In this document: positions 1 to 5,268 of the stretch, one piece after another | How positions within the stretch are numbered: the first letter of the stretch is position 1 | Layout: every line of letters begins with the position of its first letter | DNA from: Syntrophobacter sp. SbD2 | Lineage (GTDB): Bacteria; Desulfobacterota; Syntrophobacteria; Syntrophobacterales; Syntrophobacteraceae | Length of the DNA: 5,268 nt | Reading direction: 5' to 3' | NCBI GenBank assembly: GCA_900290385.1 | Contig: OMSV01000135.1 | Location: 1 to 5,268, forward strand | The notes under the pieces: model-generated | What the model saw: only the letters and a program-made list of their open reading frames with translations | What the model was told of the DNA's origin: nothing | Database searches by the model: none | Program-made: the position numbers and the translations under genes

Positions 1-516
1 GAAGTCCATAAGAGCGACAAAATTAGATATTATATGGCGGTTGTGTGCATTTGTCTCGTAACTGCTTGCGGATGCAGCCGGTCGAGCGCGCCCCCCCCGC
101 CCCCGCCCGGCCAGTCTCAACCGGCGCCTTACGCTGGACCTGCACCGGTCTACGGCCCTTCTGCCAGTTCTGTTCCTGCTTCCCCTTCCCTGCCCGGAGG
201 AGCCAAATTTCTCGATTTCAACGATATCCCCATTCCCCGTGAAATTTCAGTACAACCTAACCACTCATATGTCTTCACGTCCGGCCAGATGAAGATGGGA
301 TTCTTGACATTGCGCGGCAGAGTTGATTCTAATTCCTTGATGAACTTTTTTGCATTGGCGCTCCCGCACGAAGGCTGGAGATTGAAAGCCCAGTTCAGGT
401 ACAACCGGTCGCTTTTGATTTTCGACAAGCCGGACAAGGTTTGTGTGATCGTGATGAAAGAGGAGAGCTTTTATACATATGTTGAAATCTACGTGTCCCC
501 TGTTGCGCCAGGTTAG
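1..516 (+). CDS. Proline-rich lipoprotein of unknown function, 5' end outside window
   Basis: The first ATG in frame is at 34 (160 residues from there), but the frame is open back to base 1 with no stop. The residues before the ATG include H, K, K and R, which suit the charged start of a signal peptide. From the ATG alone the peptide would lack any positive charge before the hydrophobic stretch, and no Shine-Dalgarno sequence precedes it. I therefore infer a start upstream of the window. The hydrophobic stretch ends in V-T-A-C (Cys12 counted from the ATG), a plausible lipobox; A-C-G-C two residues later is an alternative. A low-complexity Pro/Ser/Ala linker follows (about residues 17-55, with six consecutive prolines). 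A compact folded domain then runs from about 60 to 158 and is rich in aromatic residues and alternating beta-like segments. I do not recognise the family. Likely a membrane-anchored periplasmic protein; the link to coaBC downstream is positional only. Confidence 0.7.
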   Translation, partial: EVHKSDKIRYYMAVVCICLVTACGCSRSSAPPPPPPGQSQPAPYAGPAPVYGPSASSVPASPSLPGGAKFLDFNDIPIPREISVQPNHSYVFTSGQMKMGFLTLRGRVDSNSLMNFFALALPHEGWRLKAQFRYNRSLLIFDKPDKVCVIVMKEESFYTYVEIYVSPVAPG

Positions 517-589
517 TTTTCAGGCCCCCATTGTGGCAGGGAGGGGACGGTTTATCCTCTTTCCTGCACGGCTTTATGAAGAATTGCCT

Positions 590-607
590 TACATTCGAGC
601 GAATGTA
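590..607. promoter_or_regulatory. 18-base palindrome upstream of coaBC (possible operator)
   Basis: Two perfect 8-base arms, TACATTCG and CGAATGTA, flank a 2-base centre (AG). It sits 24 bases before the coaBC start, within the 115-base gap after the lipoprotein gene. The tiny centre and the lack of a following T-run argue against a terminator, so a binding site for a dimeric regulator is the better guess. I cannot name the regulator, and chance remains possible. Confidence 0.3.
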
Positions 608-631
608 GCTCCCGTAACGGTTTGAGATGTT

Positions 632-1837
632 ATGCTAAAAGAAAAAACAATCCTTCTAGGTGTGAGCGGCGGCATCGCCGTGTATAAGGCGGCCGAGTTG
701 GTGCGGCTCCTGGTCAAAGAGGGCGCATCGGTTCATGTGGTTATGACAGCAAACGCACAGCAGTTCGTAACCCCTCTGACTTTCCAGGCCCTTTCAAACA
801 ATGCGGTGGGGATCGACCTGTTCAGCATGGAATCCGAGTCGCAGATAAGCCATATTCAAAAGGCCAGGATTCCGGACCTCGTTCTGGTTGCCCCGGCCAC
901 GGCCAATATCATGGCGAAAATGGCCGCCGGAATCGCGGATGACTACCTGACCACCATACTGCTCGCCACAACCGCTCCGGTGCTGGTTTGTCCGGCGATG
1001 AACGTGAAGATGTGGGAGCACCCGGCCACACAACGAAACTTGAGGAGTCTGGCCGAACTGGGGTACCAAATTCAACCGCCCGCTGTGGGTTCTCTTGCCT
1101 GCCGGGAGGAAGGGGCCGGCCGTCTAGCAGATATTGAAGACATTCTGGAGACAGCCGTCCGGATGCTGACCCCGCCAACTCTTGCCGGAAGGCACGTTTT
1201 GGTCAGTGCCGGTCCGACCTGGGAATCTTTTGATCCCGTCCGGTTTCTGAGCAATCCCTCGAGCGGCAAAATGGGCTATGCACTGGCAAAGATTGCCGCG
1301 CGCAGGTGCGCCCAGGTCCACCTGGTTTCCGGCCCATGTTCTCTTGAGGCCCCGGCAGGGGTCGAACGAACCTGCGTTACAAGCGCGCTGGAAATGCGGG
1401 ACGTAATTTTGAGGCTTTCACCTCAACTGGACGCCATCGTAATGGCCGCCGCCGTCAGCGACTACCGGCCATCGGGAAAATCCCCTCAAAAACTAAAAAA
1501 AGCGGCGGGCAAACTCACGGTCCTCATCGAACCCAATCCTGACATTCTCGCCGCTCTTGGAGAGGTGAAGCCGCCGGCTCAGGTGCTGGTCGGATTTGCG
1601 GCTGAGACCGAAAACCTTCTCAAAAACGCCAAAGACAAGCTGGTGAGAAAAAACCTCGATTTCATCGTGGCCAACGACCTTTCCAAGAAAGGCTCCGGGT
1701 TCGGCTGCGACACAAACGAGGTGACAATAATCGAACGAAGCGGCGTCGTTATCGACCTGGCTCCAATGACAAAGGAGGATGTCGCCTCGCAGATATGGGA
1801 CAGGGTCGAGCGGTTGCTTACAGGTGGGAAGAATTGA
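632..1837 (+). CDS. coaBC: Bifunctional phosphopantothenoylcysteine decarboxylase / phosphopantothenate-cysteine ligase
   Basis: Cytoplasmic enzyme for two steps of coenzyme A synthesis: CoaB joins 4'-phosphopantothenate to cysteine using CTP, and CoaC decarboxylates the product with FMN to give 4'-phosphopantetheine. At 401 residues it has the usual full length. The N-terminal CoaC flavoprotein half (about 1-178) shows the GVSGGIAVYKA start, the catalytic His74 in SHI, the substrate-binding PAMNVKMW motif (Asn124), and Cys157 in the ACREEGAGRL flap. The C-terminal CoaB half (about 186-398) shows SAGPTWESFDPVRF, SNPSSGKMG (206-214), AAAVSDYRP (272-280), the KLKK lysines (287-290), VGFAAET (320-326) and VANDLS. 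The GPTREP-type motif carries Trp where E. coli has Arg, which I take as natural variation. Only a weak Shine-Dalgarno (GAG at 624-626) precedes the ATG, but the start fits family alignments. The stop overlaps the next gene. Confidence 0.97.
   Translation: MLKEKTILLGVSGGIAVYKAAELVRLLVKEGASVHVVMTANAQQFVTPLTFQALSNNAVGIDLFSMESESQISHIQKARIPDLVLVAPATANIMAKMAAGIADDYLTTILLATTAPVLVCPAMNVKMWEHPATQRNLRSLAELGYQIQPPAVGSLACREEGAGRLADIEDILETAVRMLTPPTLAGRHVLVSAGPTWESFDPVRFLSNPSSGKMGYALAKIAARRCAQVHLVSGPCSLEAPAGVERTCVTSALEMRDVILRLSPQLDAIVMAAAVSDYRPSGKSPQKLKKAAGKLTVLIEPNPDILAALGEVKPPAQVLVGFAAETENLLKNAKDKLVRKNLDFIVANDLSKKGSGFGCDTNEVTIIERSGVVIDLAPMTKEDVASQIWDRVERLLTGGKN
1822..1827 (+). promoter_or_regulatory. 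Ribosome binding site that supports the TTG start of the uracil-DNA glycosylase
   Basis: AGGTGG lies inside the end of coaBC, six bases (GAAGAA) before the TTG at 1834. The in-frame ATG at 1795 has no comparable purine-rich site. This is the main reason for preferring the TTG start. Confidence 0.55.
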
Positions 1838-2535
1838 TTCCGGACAATACGGCACATACACTTGCTGGCTGTTTGGAACGGCTGCGGTGGATCTTCTGGG
1901 GTTACAAGACCGGAGGTATCCTGGACTGGGAATACAACCCGCCCAAATGTGATGAAGAGGTGCGGGCGCCGGCGGCTGCCCGGACCGTGGAAAAACTCTC
2001 GCTGATAAGCAGTGAGCTTACTGGATGCACAAGGTGCAGACTTCATAGCGGTCGCACCAATCTGGTGTTCGGAGAAGGTTCGGCCAAAAGCGGCCTGGTT
2101 TTCGTCGGTGAAGGCCCGGGGTTCGATGAGGACCGGCAGGGCCGTCCTTTTGTCGGGCGGGCCGGAAAGCTGCTTGATAAAATGATCCTCGCAATAGGTT
2201 TCGAGCGGGAGGAGGTTTACATCTGCAATGTGGTGAAGTGCCGCCCGCCGGAGAACCGGACGCCCCAGCCTGACGAAACAGCCTCATGTTCTCCTTTCCT
2301 GTTCAGGCAGATCGAAGCACTTAGCCCCAGGGTCATTTGCGCTCTCGGCCTTAGCGCGGCCCAAACCCTTTTAGGACTCACCCGCCCGATTTCTCAACTT
2401 CGCGGCACGGTCCAGTCCTGGCGGGGAATACCTCTGATATGCACATATCATCCGGCTTATCTGTTGAGAAGCCCTTCTCAAAAAGCGGCGGCATGGCAGG
2501 ACCTCAAGCAAGTGATAAAGCTCCTCGGGAGTTGA
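1834..2535 (+). CDS. Family 4 (Fe-S) uracil-DNA glycosylase
   Basis: Removes uracil from DNA to start base-excision repair of deaminated cytosine. I choose the TTG at 1834 (233 residues), which overlaps the coaBC stop as TTGA and has AGGTGG six bases upstream. The ATG at 1795 would add 13 residues and a 43-base overlap. From the TTG, the four 4Fe-4S cysteines are Cys65 and Cys68 (GCTRC), Cys136 (KCRPP) and Cys152; the 16-residue step between the last two matches the thermophilic type-4 enzymes. Motif A is GEGPGFDEDRQG (92-103), the catalytic and uracil pocket loop. Motif B is HPAYLLR (206-212). Residues 1 to about 55 form a family-variable extension before the core, a feature common in this lineage, so the start is not fixed by homology. 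No damage is visible. It is probably co-transcribed and translationally coupled with coaBC, with no obvious shared function. Confidence 0.93.
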   Translation: MIPDNTAHTLAGCLERLRWIFWGYKTGGILDWEYNPPKCDEEVRAPAAARTVEKLSLISSELTGCTRCRLHSGRTNLVFGEGSAKSGLVFVGEGPGFDEDRQGRPFVGRAGKLLDKMILAIGFEREEVYICNVVKCRPPENRTPQPDETASCSPFLFRQIEALSPRVICALGLSAAQTLLGLTRPISQLRGTVQSWRGIPLICTYHPAYLLRSPSQKAAAWQDLKQVIKLLGS

Positions 2536-2572
2536 AGTCCGAGCGAAATTCGCCGGCCACCGCACCTTCCCT

Positions 2573-2580
2573 AAAGGAGG
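2573..2580 (+). promoter_or_regulatory. Strong Shine-Dalgarno-like site in the spacer before nfeD
   Basis: TAAAGGAG/AAAGGAGG is nearly a perfect anti-16S match but lies 14 bases before the in-frame ATG at 2595, rather far for efficient use, and 86 bases before the preferred nfeD start at 2667. A GTG at 2584 would open only a 21-codon frame that stops at 2647-2649. If functional, the site favours a longer NfeD starting at 2595. Confidence 0.3.
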
Positions 2581-2666
2581 ACAGTGGGGCTACAATGGCA
2601 GGATCGAGATATATGGATAGGCCTATACAATACTTATCCGCATATATAAAAAGGCGGTCACGCGAT

Positions 2667-3497
2667 ATGAATATCAGGCAAATCATTTTGCTTACAGCGC
2701 TTTTCCTGTCCGCAGTGTTTCTTTTTGCACTCTCGCCGGTCGAACCGCACCAGGCGCACATCGATATCATTCAAATCCAGGACTCGATCAATCCAGGGGT
2801 TGAGGATTTCATGAAATACGCGATCAAACGCTCGGCCGACGATAAGGCCGAATGCCTGATTATTCTTCTGGACACGCCTGGCGGGCTGATGACCTCGATG
2901 CGTGGAATCACTCAGGCGATTCTCAATTCCCCGGTTCCAGTTGTCGTCTATGTCTCTCCGAGCGGCGCACAGGCGGCCTCCGCCGGTGTGTTCATTACGG
3001 TTGCGGCCGATATTGCCGCAATGGCGCCCGGCACCAACATTGGGGCCGCACACCCCGTGACCGGAGGCGGGGCCGACATCCCTTCCTCCATGAGCGAAAA
3101 AGTTTTAAACGACACGCTCGCGTTCGCCAGAAGCATTGCCGCTCAGCGTGGCAGAAATGCGGAGTGGATGGAGGATGCCGTCAGCAAGAGCGTATCAGCG
3201 ACGGCCGAAGAGGCATTCAAGTTAAATGTGATAGACCTTGTCGCCGACAACCTGCCCGCTTTGATAAAGAGGCTTGACGGCTGGCATCTTCAGCGCGGGG
3301 CGGCAACGGTCGTTATCAAAACTAACGGAGTGGAGCAGCGCACCATTTCGCCCAGTCTGCAGAACGATATCCTGCGAATCATAAGCAATCCGAATCTTGC
3401 CTACATTCTTCTTATGATCGGTCTGGCAGGGCTCTACTTCGAGCTTTCCAGCCCAGGGGCTGTCGTGCCCGGAATCTTGCCTACATTCTTCTTATGA
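2667..3497 (+). CDS. NfeD-family membrane serine protease, N-terminal part of a split gene
   Basis: ClpP-class (S49-like) protease domain of an NfeD1b protein, acting at the membrane on stomatin-type partners. From the ATG at 2667 there are 276 residues. Residues 5-22 form a signal peptide or first membrane segment, followed by HIDIIQIQDSINPG, the typical start of the mature domain. DTPGG is at 69-73, the nucleophile Ser105 lies in AASAG, and APGTNIGAAHP is at 120-130. Lys145 in SEKV is at the position of the Lys of the Ser-Lys dyad of Pyrococcus PH1510, so both catalytic residues are present. A membrane segment starts at about 244. The last seven residues (ILPTFFL) are foreign: the 80-base duplication shifts the frame and leads to the stop at 3495-3497. 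The rest of the protein is encoded by the next ORF. The spacing of the proposed AAGGCGG site (2651-2657) is 9 bases; an ATG at 2595, after AAAGGAGG, is the alternative start. Confidence 0.88.
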   Translation: MNIRQIILLTALFLSAVFLFALSPVEPHQAHIDIIQIQDSINPGVEDFMKYAIKRSADDKAECLIILLDTPGGLMTSMRGITQAILNSPVPVVVYVSPSGAQAASAGVFITVAADIAAMAPGTNIGAAHPVTGGGADIPSSMSEKVLNDTLAFARSIAAQRGRNAEWMEDAVSKSVSATAEEAFKLNVIDLVADNLPALIKRLDGWHLQRGAATVVIKTNGVEQRTISPSLQNDILRIISNPNLAYILLMIGLAGLYFELSSPGAVVPGILPTFFL

Positions 3498-3553
3498 TCG
3501 GTCTGGCAGGGCTCTATTTCGAGCTTTCCAGCCCGGGGGCTGTCGTGCCCGGA
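3392..3553 (+). repeat. 80-base tandem duplication inside nfeD
   Basis: The segment 3392-3473 matches 3472-3553 at a period of 80 bases. I count two differences, C to T at the third base of a Tyr codon (TAC/TAT) and A to G at the third base of a Pro codon (CCA/CCG). Matching stops at both outer edges: 3391 is C where 3471 is G, and 3474 is A where 3554 is G. As 80 is not a multiple of 3, the second copy is read out of frame from the upstream ORF. Deleting one copy leaves 1305 bases, exactly 434 codons plus stop, from 2667 to 4051. It could be a real duplication or an assembly joint between overlapping contigs. Confidence 0.97.
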
Positions 3554-4051
3554 GTCATTGGCGGGATTTCCCTTATACTGGCGCTCTACGCCCTCCACAC
3601 TCTTCCGGTAAATTACGCCGGCTTTCTTATAATTCTTCTGGCGGTAGTGTTTTTCATCCTTGAAATGAAAATAGCCTCGCATGGTCTATTAAGCCTGGCT
3701 GGGGCGCTGTGCCTGGTGCTGGGCTCGGTCATGCTGTTCCGCAACCCCCAGGAACCCAGGCAGGTTGCTTTGTCGGTTTTTCTGCCAACCACGCTGGCTG
3801 TCTCTATGTTTTTTGCTGCCGTCGCGCGCCTCGCCTTCAGGGCTCAGAAGACAAAACCGCAGACCGGCCGGGACGCCCTGGTGGGGATGATTGGCGAAGT
3901 TAAGCAACAAATAGACCCCGAGGGCAAGGTATTCGTGAACGGCGAGTTGTGGTATGCACAGGCTGACCAGCGAATAGAAGTGGGGGACAAAGTGGAAGTG
4001 TTGGAAGTGAATAATTTAAAGTTGAAAGTAAAAAGGATCGGTGGTAGATAG
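3494..4051 (+). CDS. NfeD-family protein, C-terminal part of a split gene (membrane region and OB domain)
   Basis: As read, this 185-residue frame starts at ATG 3494, whose last bases overlap the upstream stop as ATGA. No Shine-Dalgarno lies before it, so any translation would rely on reinitiation. Residues 1-20 (MIGLAGLYFELSSPGAVVPG) duplicate residues 250-269 of the upstream ORF. Hydrophobic segments follow at about 21-36, 42-57, 65-82 and 93-114, giving the usual NfeD membrane bundle. A soluble NfeD OB-fold domain runs from about 124 to 181 (TGRDALVGMIGEV, then VNGELWYAQAD and GDKVEVLEVNNLKLKV). This domain is the conserved module of all NfeD proteins and is thought to dock on the stomatin partner. 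Joined to the upstream ORF with one repeat copy removed, the protein would be 434 residues, normal for NfeD1b. The sequence itself looks intact and selected, not decayed. Confidence 0.88.
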   Translation: MIGLAGLYFELSSPGAVVPGVIGGISLILALYALHTLPVNYAGFLIILLAVVFFILEMKIASHGLLSLAGALCLVLGSVMLFRNPQEPRQVALSVFLPTTLAVSMFFAAVARLAFRAQKTKPQTGRDALVGMIGEVKQQIDPEGKVFVNGELWYAQADQRIEVGDKVEVLEVNNLKLKVKRIGGR

Positions 4052-4106
4052 TGAAAATAAGTTCTATCGCATTTCATACTGACAAAAAGGGCAGCAGGAG
4101 GTTCGA

Positions 4107-4892
4107 ATGTTCTACAACCTAAGCGCTTCGTTCATCGCCATAATTGTTTTCGCGATTCTTTTCCTCGCCAATGCAATCCGCATTTTAAACGAGTACGAAC
4201 GTGGCGTCATCTTCCGCCTCGGGCGAGTCATTCGTGCCAAAGGGCCTGGTATTATCCTACTTATCCCGGTGATCGACCGGCTGCAGAAGGTGAGTCTTCG
4301 CGTCATTGCACAGGAGGTCCCCACCCAGGACATTATCACGCGCGATAATGTCTCCGTGAAGGTCAGCGCCGTCATTTATTTCCGGGTCGTTGATCCGGTC
4401 AAGGCGATCGTTTCGGTCGAAAACTATCTTTATGCAACAAGCCAACTCGCTCAGACGACATTGCGCACTGTTTGCGGCCACGAAGAACTTGACACTCTGC
4501 TCTCTGAGAAAGACAAAATAAACGCGCATATTCAGGAAAGTCTCGACAGCCATACCGACCCATGGGGAGTCAAAGTTTCTCTTGTTGAACTCAAACAGAT
4601 CGACCTGCCCCAGGAAATGCAGAGGGCAATGGCAAAGCAGGCGGAAGCCGAACGCGAGCGGCGGGCCAAGGTAATTGCCGCCGAGGGAGAGTTCCAGGCT
4701 GCCGACCGGCTTTCTGCAGCGGCCGATATTATCCAAAAAAGCCCAATTGCGCTTCAGCTTCGCTATTTACAAACTTTACGCGAGATAGCTACAGAAAGAA
4801 ACTCGACTACGATCTTTCCGATCCCGATCGATTTGTTCAGGCCTTTCCTTAAGATTGCTGAGATGTACGATAAGGTAAAAGAAAAGGAGTAG
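4107..4892 (+). CDS. Slipin / stomatin-like SPFH-domain membrane protein
   Basis: Integral membrane scaffold protein of the stomatin-prohibitin family, the usual operon partner and probable substrate of NfeD proteases. At 261 residues it has normal length. It starts with a hydrophobic anchor (about 5-24). The SPFH domain follows, with [15 protein letters not shown] (26-40), [14 protein letters not shown] (46-59), [24 protein letters not shown] (71-94) and the Arg-rich helix around ALRTVCG-like 119-124. An Ala/Glu/Arg-rich coiled coil at about 168-205 drives oligomerisation. Near the C-terminus lies a hydrophobic, proline-containing segment, [11 protein letters not shown] (234-244). In Pyrococcus PH1511 a comparable hydrophobic C-terminal region is what the PH1510 protease cuts, so this is the expected cleavage region here by analogy. 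A good ribosome site, AGGAGG (4096-4101), lies five bases before the ATG. The gap from the nfeD stop is 55 bases, with no terminator seen. Confidence 0.95.
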   Translation: MFYNLSASFIAIIVFAILFLANAIRILNEYERGVIFRLGRVIRAKGPGIILLIPVIDRLQKVSLRVIAQEVPTQDIITRDNVSVKVSAVIYFRVVDPVKAIVSVENYLYATSQLAQTTLRTVCGHEELDTLLSEKDKINAHIQESLDSHTDPWGVKVSLVELKQIDLPQEMQRAMAKQAEAERERRAKVIAAEGEFQAADRLSAAADIIQKSPIALQLRYLQTLREIATERNSTTIFPIPIDLFRPFLKIAEMYDKVKEKE

Positions 4893-4897
4893 AGATA

Positions 4898-5224
4898 ATG
4901 GGCAAGAAGGAAAAAGAGAAGAAAGAAAAACCGCTCGATAAGATGACTGCCAAGGAACTTCGCGAGCTGGCCATGACTACGGGCGCCGTTGTCGGCGTGC
5001 ACGCTATGAACAAGGCCGAGCTGATAGCCGCGATCAAGGAAGAGCGCGGGATTGTGGATGAAAAGGGCAAGAAAAAAGCCACTGATGTCCGCGCCCTCAA
5101 GGCAAAAATCAAAGACCTCCAGGACAAGCGGCAAAAGGCCGTGGAAGAAGGGCGCTCCAAGCTGGCCGATTCTTTCCGCCGCAGGATCAGCAATCTGAAG
5201 AAGAAGACCCGCCGGGCCGCATAA
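4898..5224 (+). CDS. Small basic Rho_N / HEH-like protein with C-terminal coiled coil
   Basis: A 108-residue, strongly charged protein (Lys/Arg/Glu-rich). After a lysine-rich tail (2-11), residues 13-50 read LDKMTAKELRELAMTTGAV..HAMNKAELIAAIKEE. This is the helix-extended-helix pattern of the Rho termination factor N-terminal domain (PF07498-type) and of SAP/LEM-like modules, which bind nucleic acids. Residues about 62-104 form a long charged helix (VRALKAKIKDLQDKRQKA, then SFRRRISNLKKKTRR), probably a coiled coil or RNA/DNA-binding tail. It lacks the other Rho domains, so it is not Rho. The ribosome site AAAAGGAG (4882-4889) overlaps the end of the slipin gene, eight bases before the ATG, and the genes are separated by only five bases. 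Co-transcription with slipin is therefore likely. The function is unknown; nucleic-acid binding is inferred from the fold pattern only. Confidence 0.82.
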   Translation: MGKKEKEKKEKPLDKMTAKELRELAMTTGAVVGVHAMNKAELIAAIKEERGIVDEKGKKKATDVRALKAKIKDLQDKRQKAVEEGRSKLADSFRRRISNLKKKTRRAA

Positions 5225-5268
5225 ACCAAAGAGAAGATCATGCGGGCTGATTTTCTTATACGCTGAAG

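Noticed and set aside
517..589. Terminator after the lipoprotein gene
   Set aside because: GAGG (541-544) and CCTC (556-559) followed by TTT can pair, and C/G runs lie nearby, but the stem is only four bases with no real T-tract.
1489..1502. A-rich slippery run in coaBC
   Set aside because: The A-run simply encodes the conserved KLKK lysines. The frame continues intact and no second frame of interest opens.
1579..2046. Long minus-strand ORF opposite the coaBC/glycosylase junction
   Set aside because: It lies antisense to two well-supported genes and its translation has no recognisable domain; it is a shadow of the coding strand.
2439..2666. NfeD start at ATG 2439
   Set aside because: It would overlap the glycosylase gene by 97 bases with an unlikely polar leader ahead of the signal peptide. 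That ATG falls within the codons before glycosylase motif B.
4257..4736. Minus-strand ORF opposite slipin
   Set aside because: It is entirely antisense to a clear SPFH gene, without a ribosome site or family features.
5225..5268. Start of another gene or a terminator at the window end
   Set aside because: ATG 5240 opens only eight codons before TGA, and no stable hairpin with a T-run is visible. The stretch is too short to judge.

Overview
The window (5268 bases, mixed-to-high GC, all genes on the + strand) looks like ordinary chromosomal DNA from a Gram-negative bacterium. The combination of a small lipoprotein, coaBC, a family 4 uracil-DNA glycosylase, nfeD, a slipin and a small Rho_N-like protein recalls Desulfobacterota (former Deltaproteobacteria). 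That placement is an inference from protein style and gene neighbourhood, not a database result. I see no phage, IS, CRISPR, rRNA or tRNA signal.

Layout: (1) 1-516, a proline-rich lipoprotein of unknown function whose reading frame is still open at base 1, so its true start probably lies outside the window. (2) 517-631, a 115-base gap with an 18-base palindrome. (3) 632-1837, coaBC, the bifunctional coenzyme A biosynthesis enzyme. (4) 1834-2535, an Fe-S family 4 uracil-DNA glycosylase, most likely starting at a TTG that overlaps the coaBC stop. (5) 2536-2666, an AT-richer spacer with two candidate upstream starts for the next gene. (6) 2667-4051, an NfeD/ClpP-class membrane serine protease gene, broken into two ORFs (2667-3497 and 3494-4051) by an 80-base tandem duplication. 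(7) 4107-4892, a slipin/stomatin (SPFH) protein. (8) 4898-5224, a basic protein with a Rho_N/HEH-like N-terminal fold. The last 44 bases hold no gene I can support.

How they work together: coaBC and the glycosylase overlap and are probably translationally coupled, though their jobs (CoA synthesis, uracil repair) are unrelated. NfeD and slipin form the well-known membrane protease/stomatin pair, in which the NfeD protease domain of archaeal homologues cleaves the C-terminal region of its partner stomatin. The Rho_N-like gene has its ribosome binding site in the last codons of the slipin gene and so probably belongs to the same transcript.

The most notable observation is the 80-base tandem duplication inside nfeD. 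Removing one copy restores one continuous 434-codon gene. The two copies differ at only two bases, both silent in the native frame. It is either a real recent duplication that split the protein into a protease half and an OB-domain half linked by an ATGA stop/start, or a contig-joining error between two strain haplotypes. I do not see a convincing wholly new system here.
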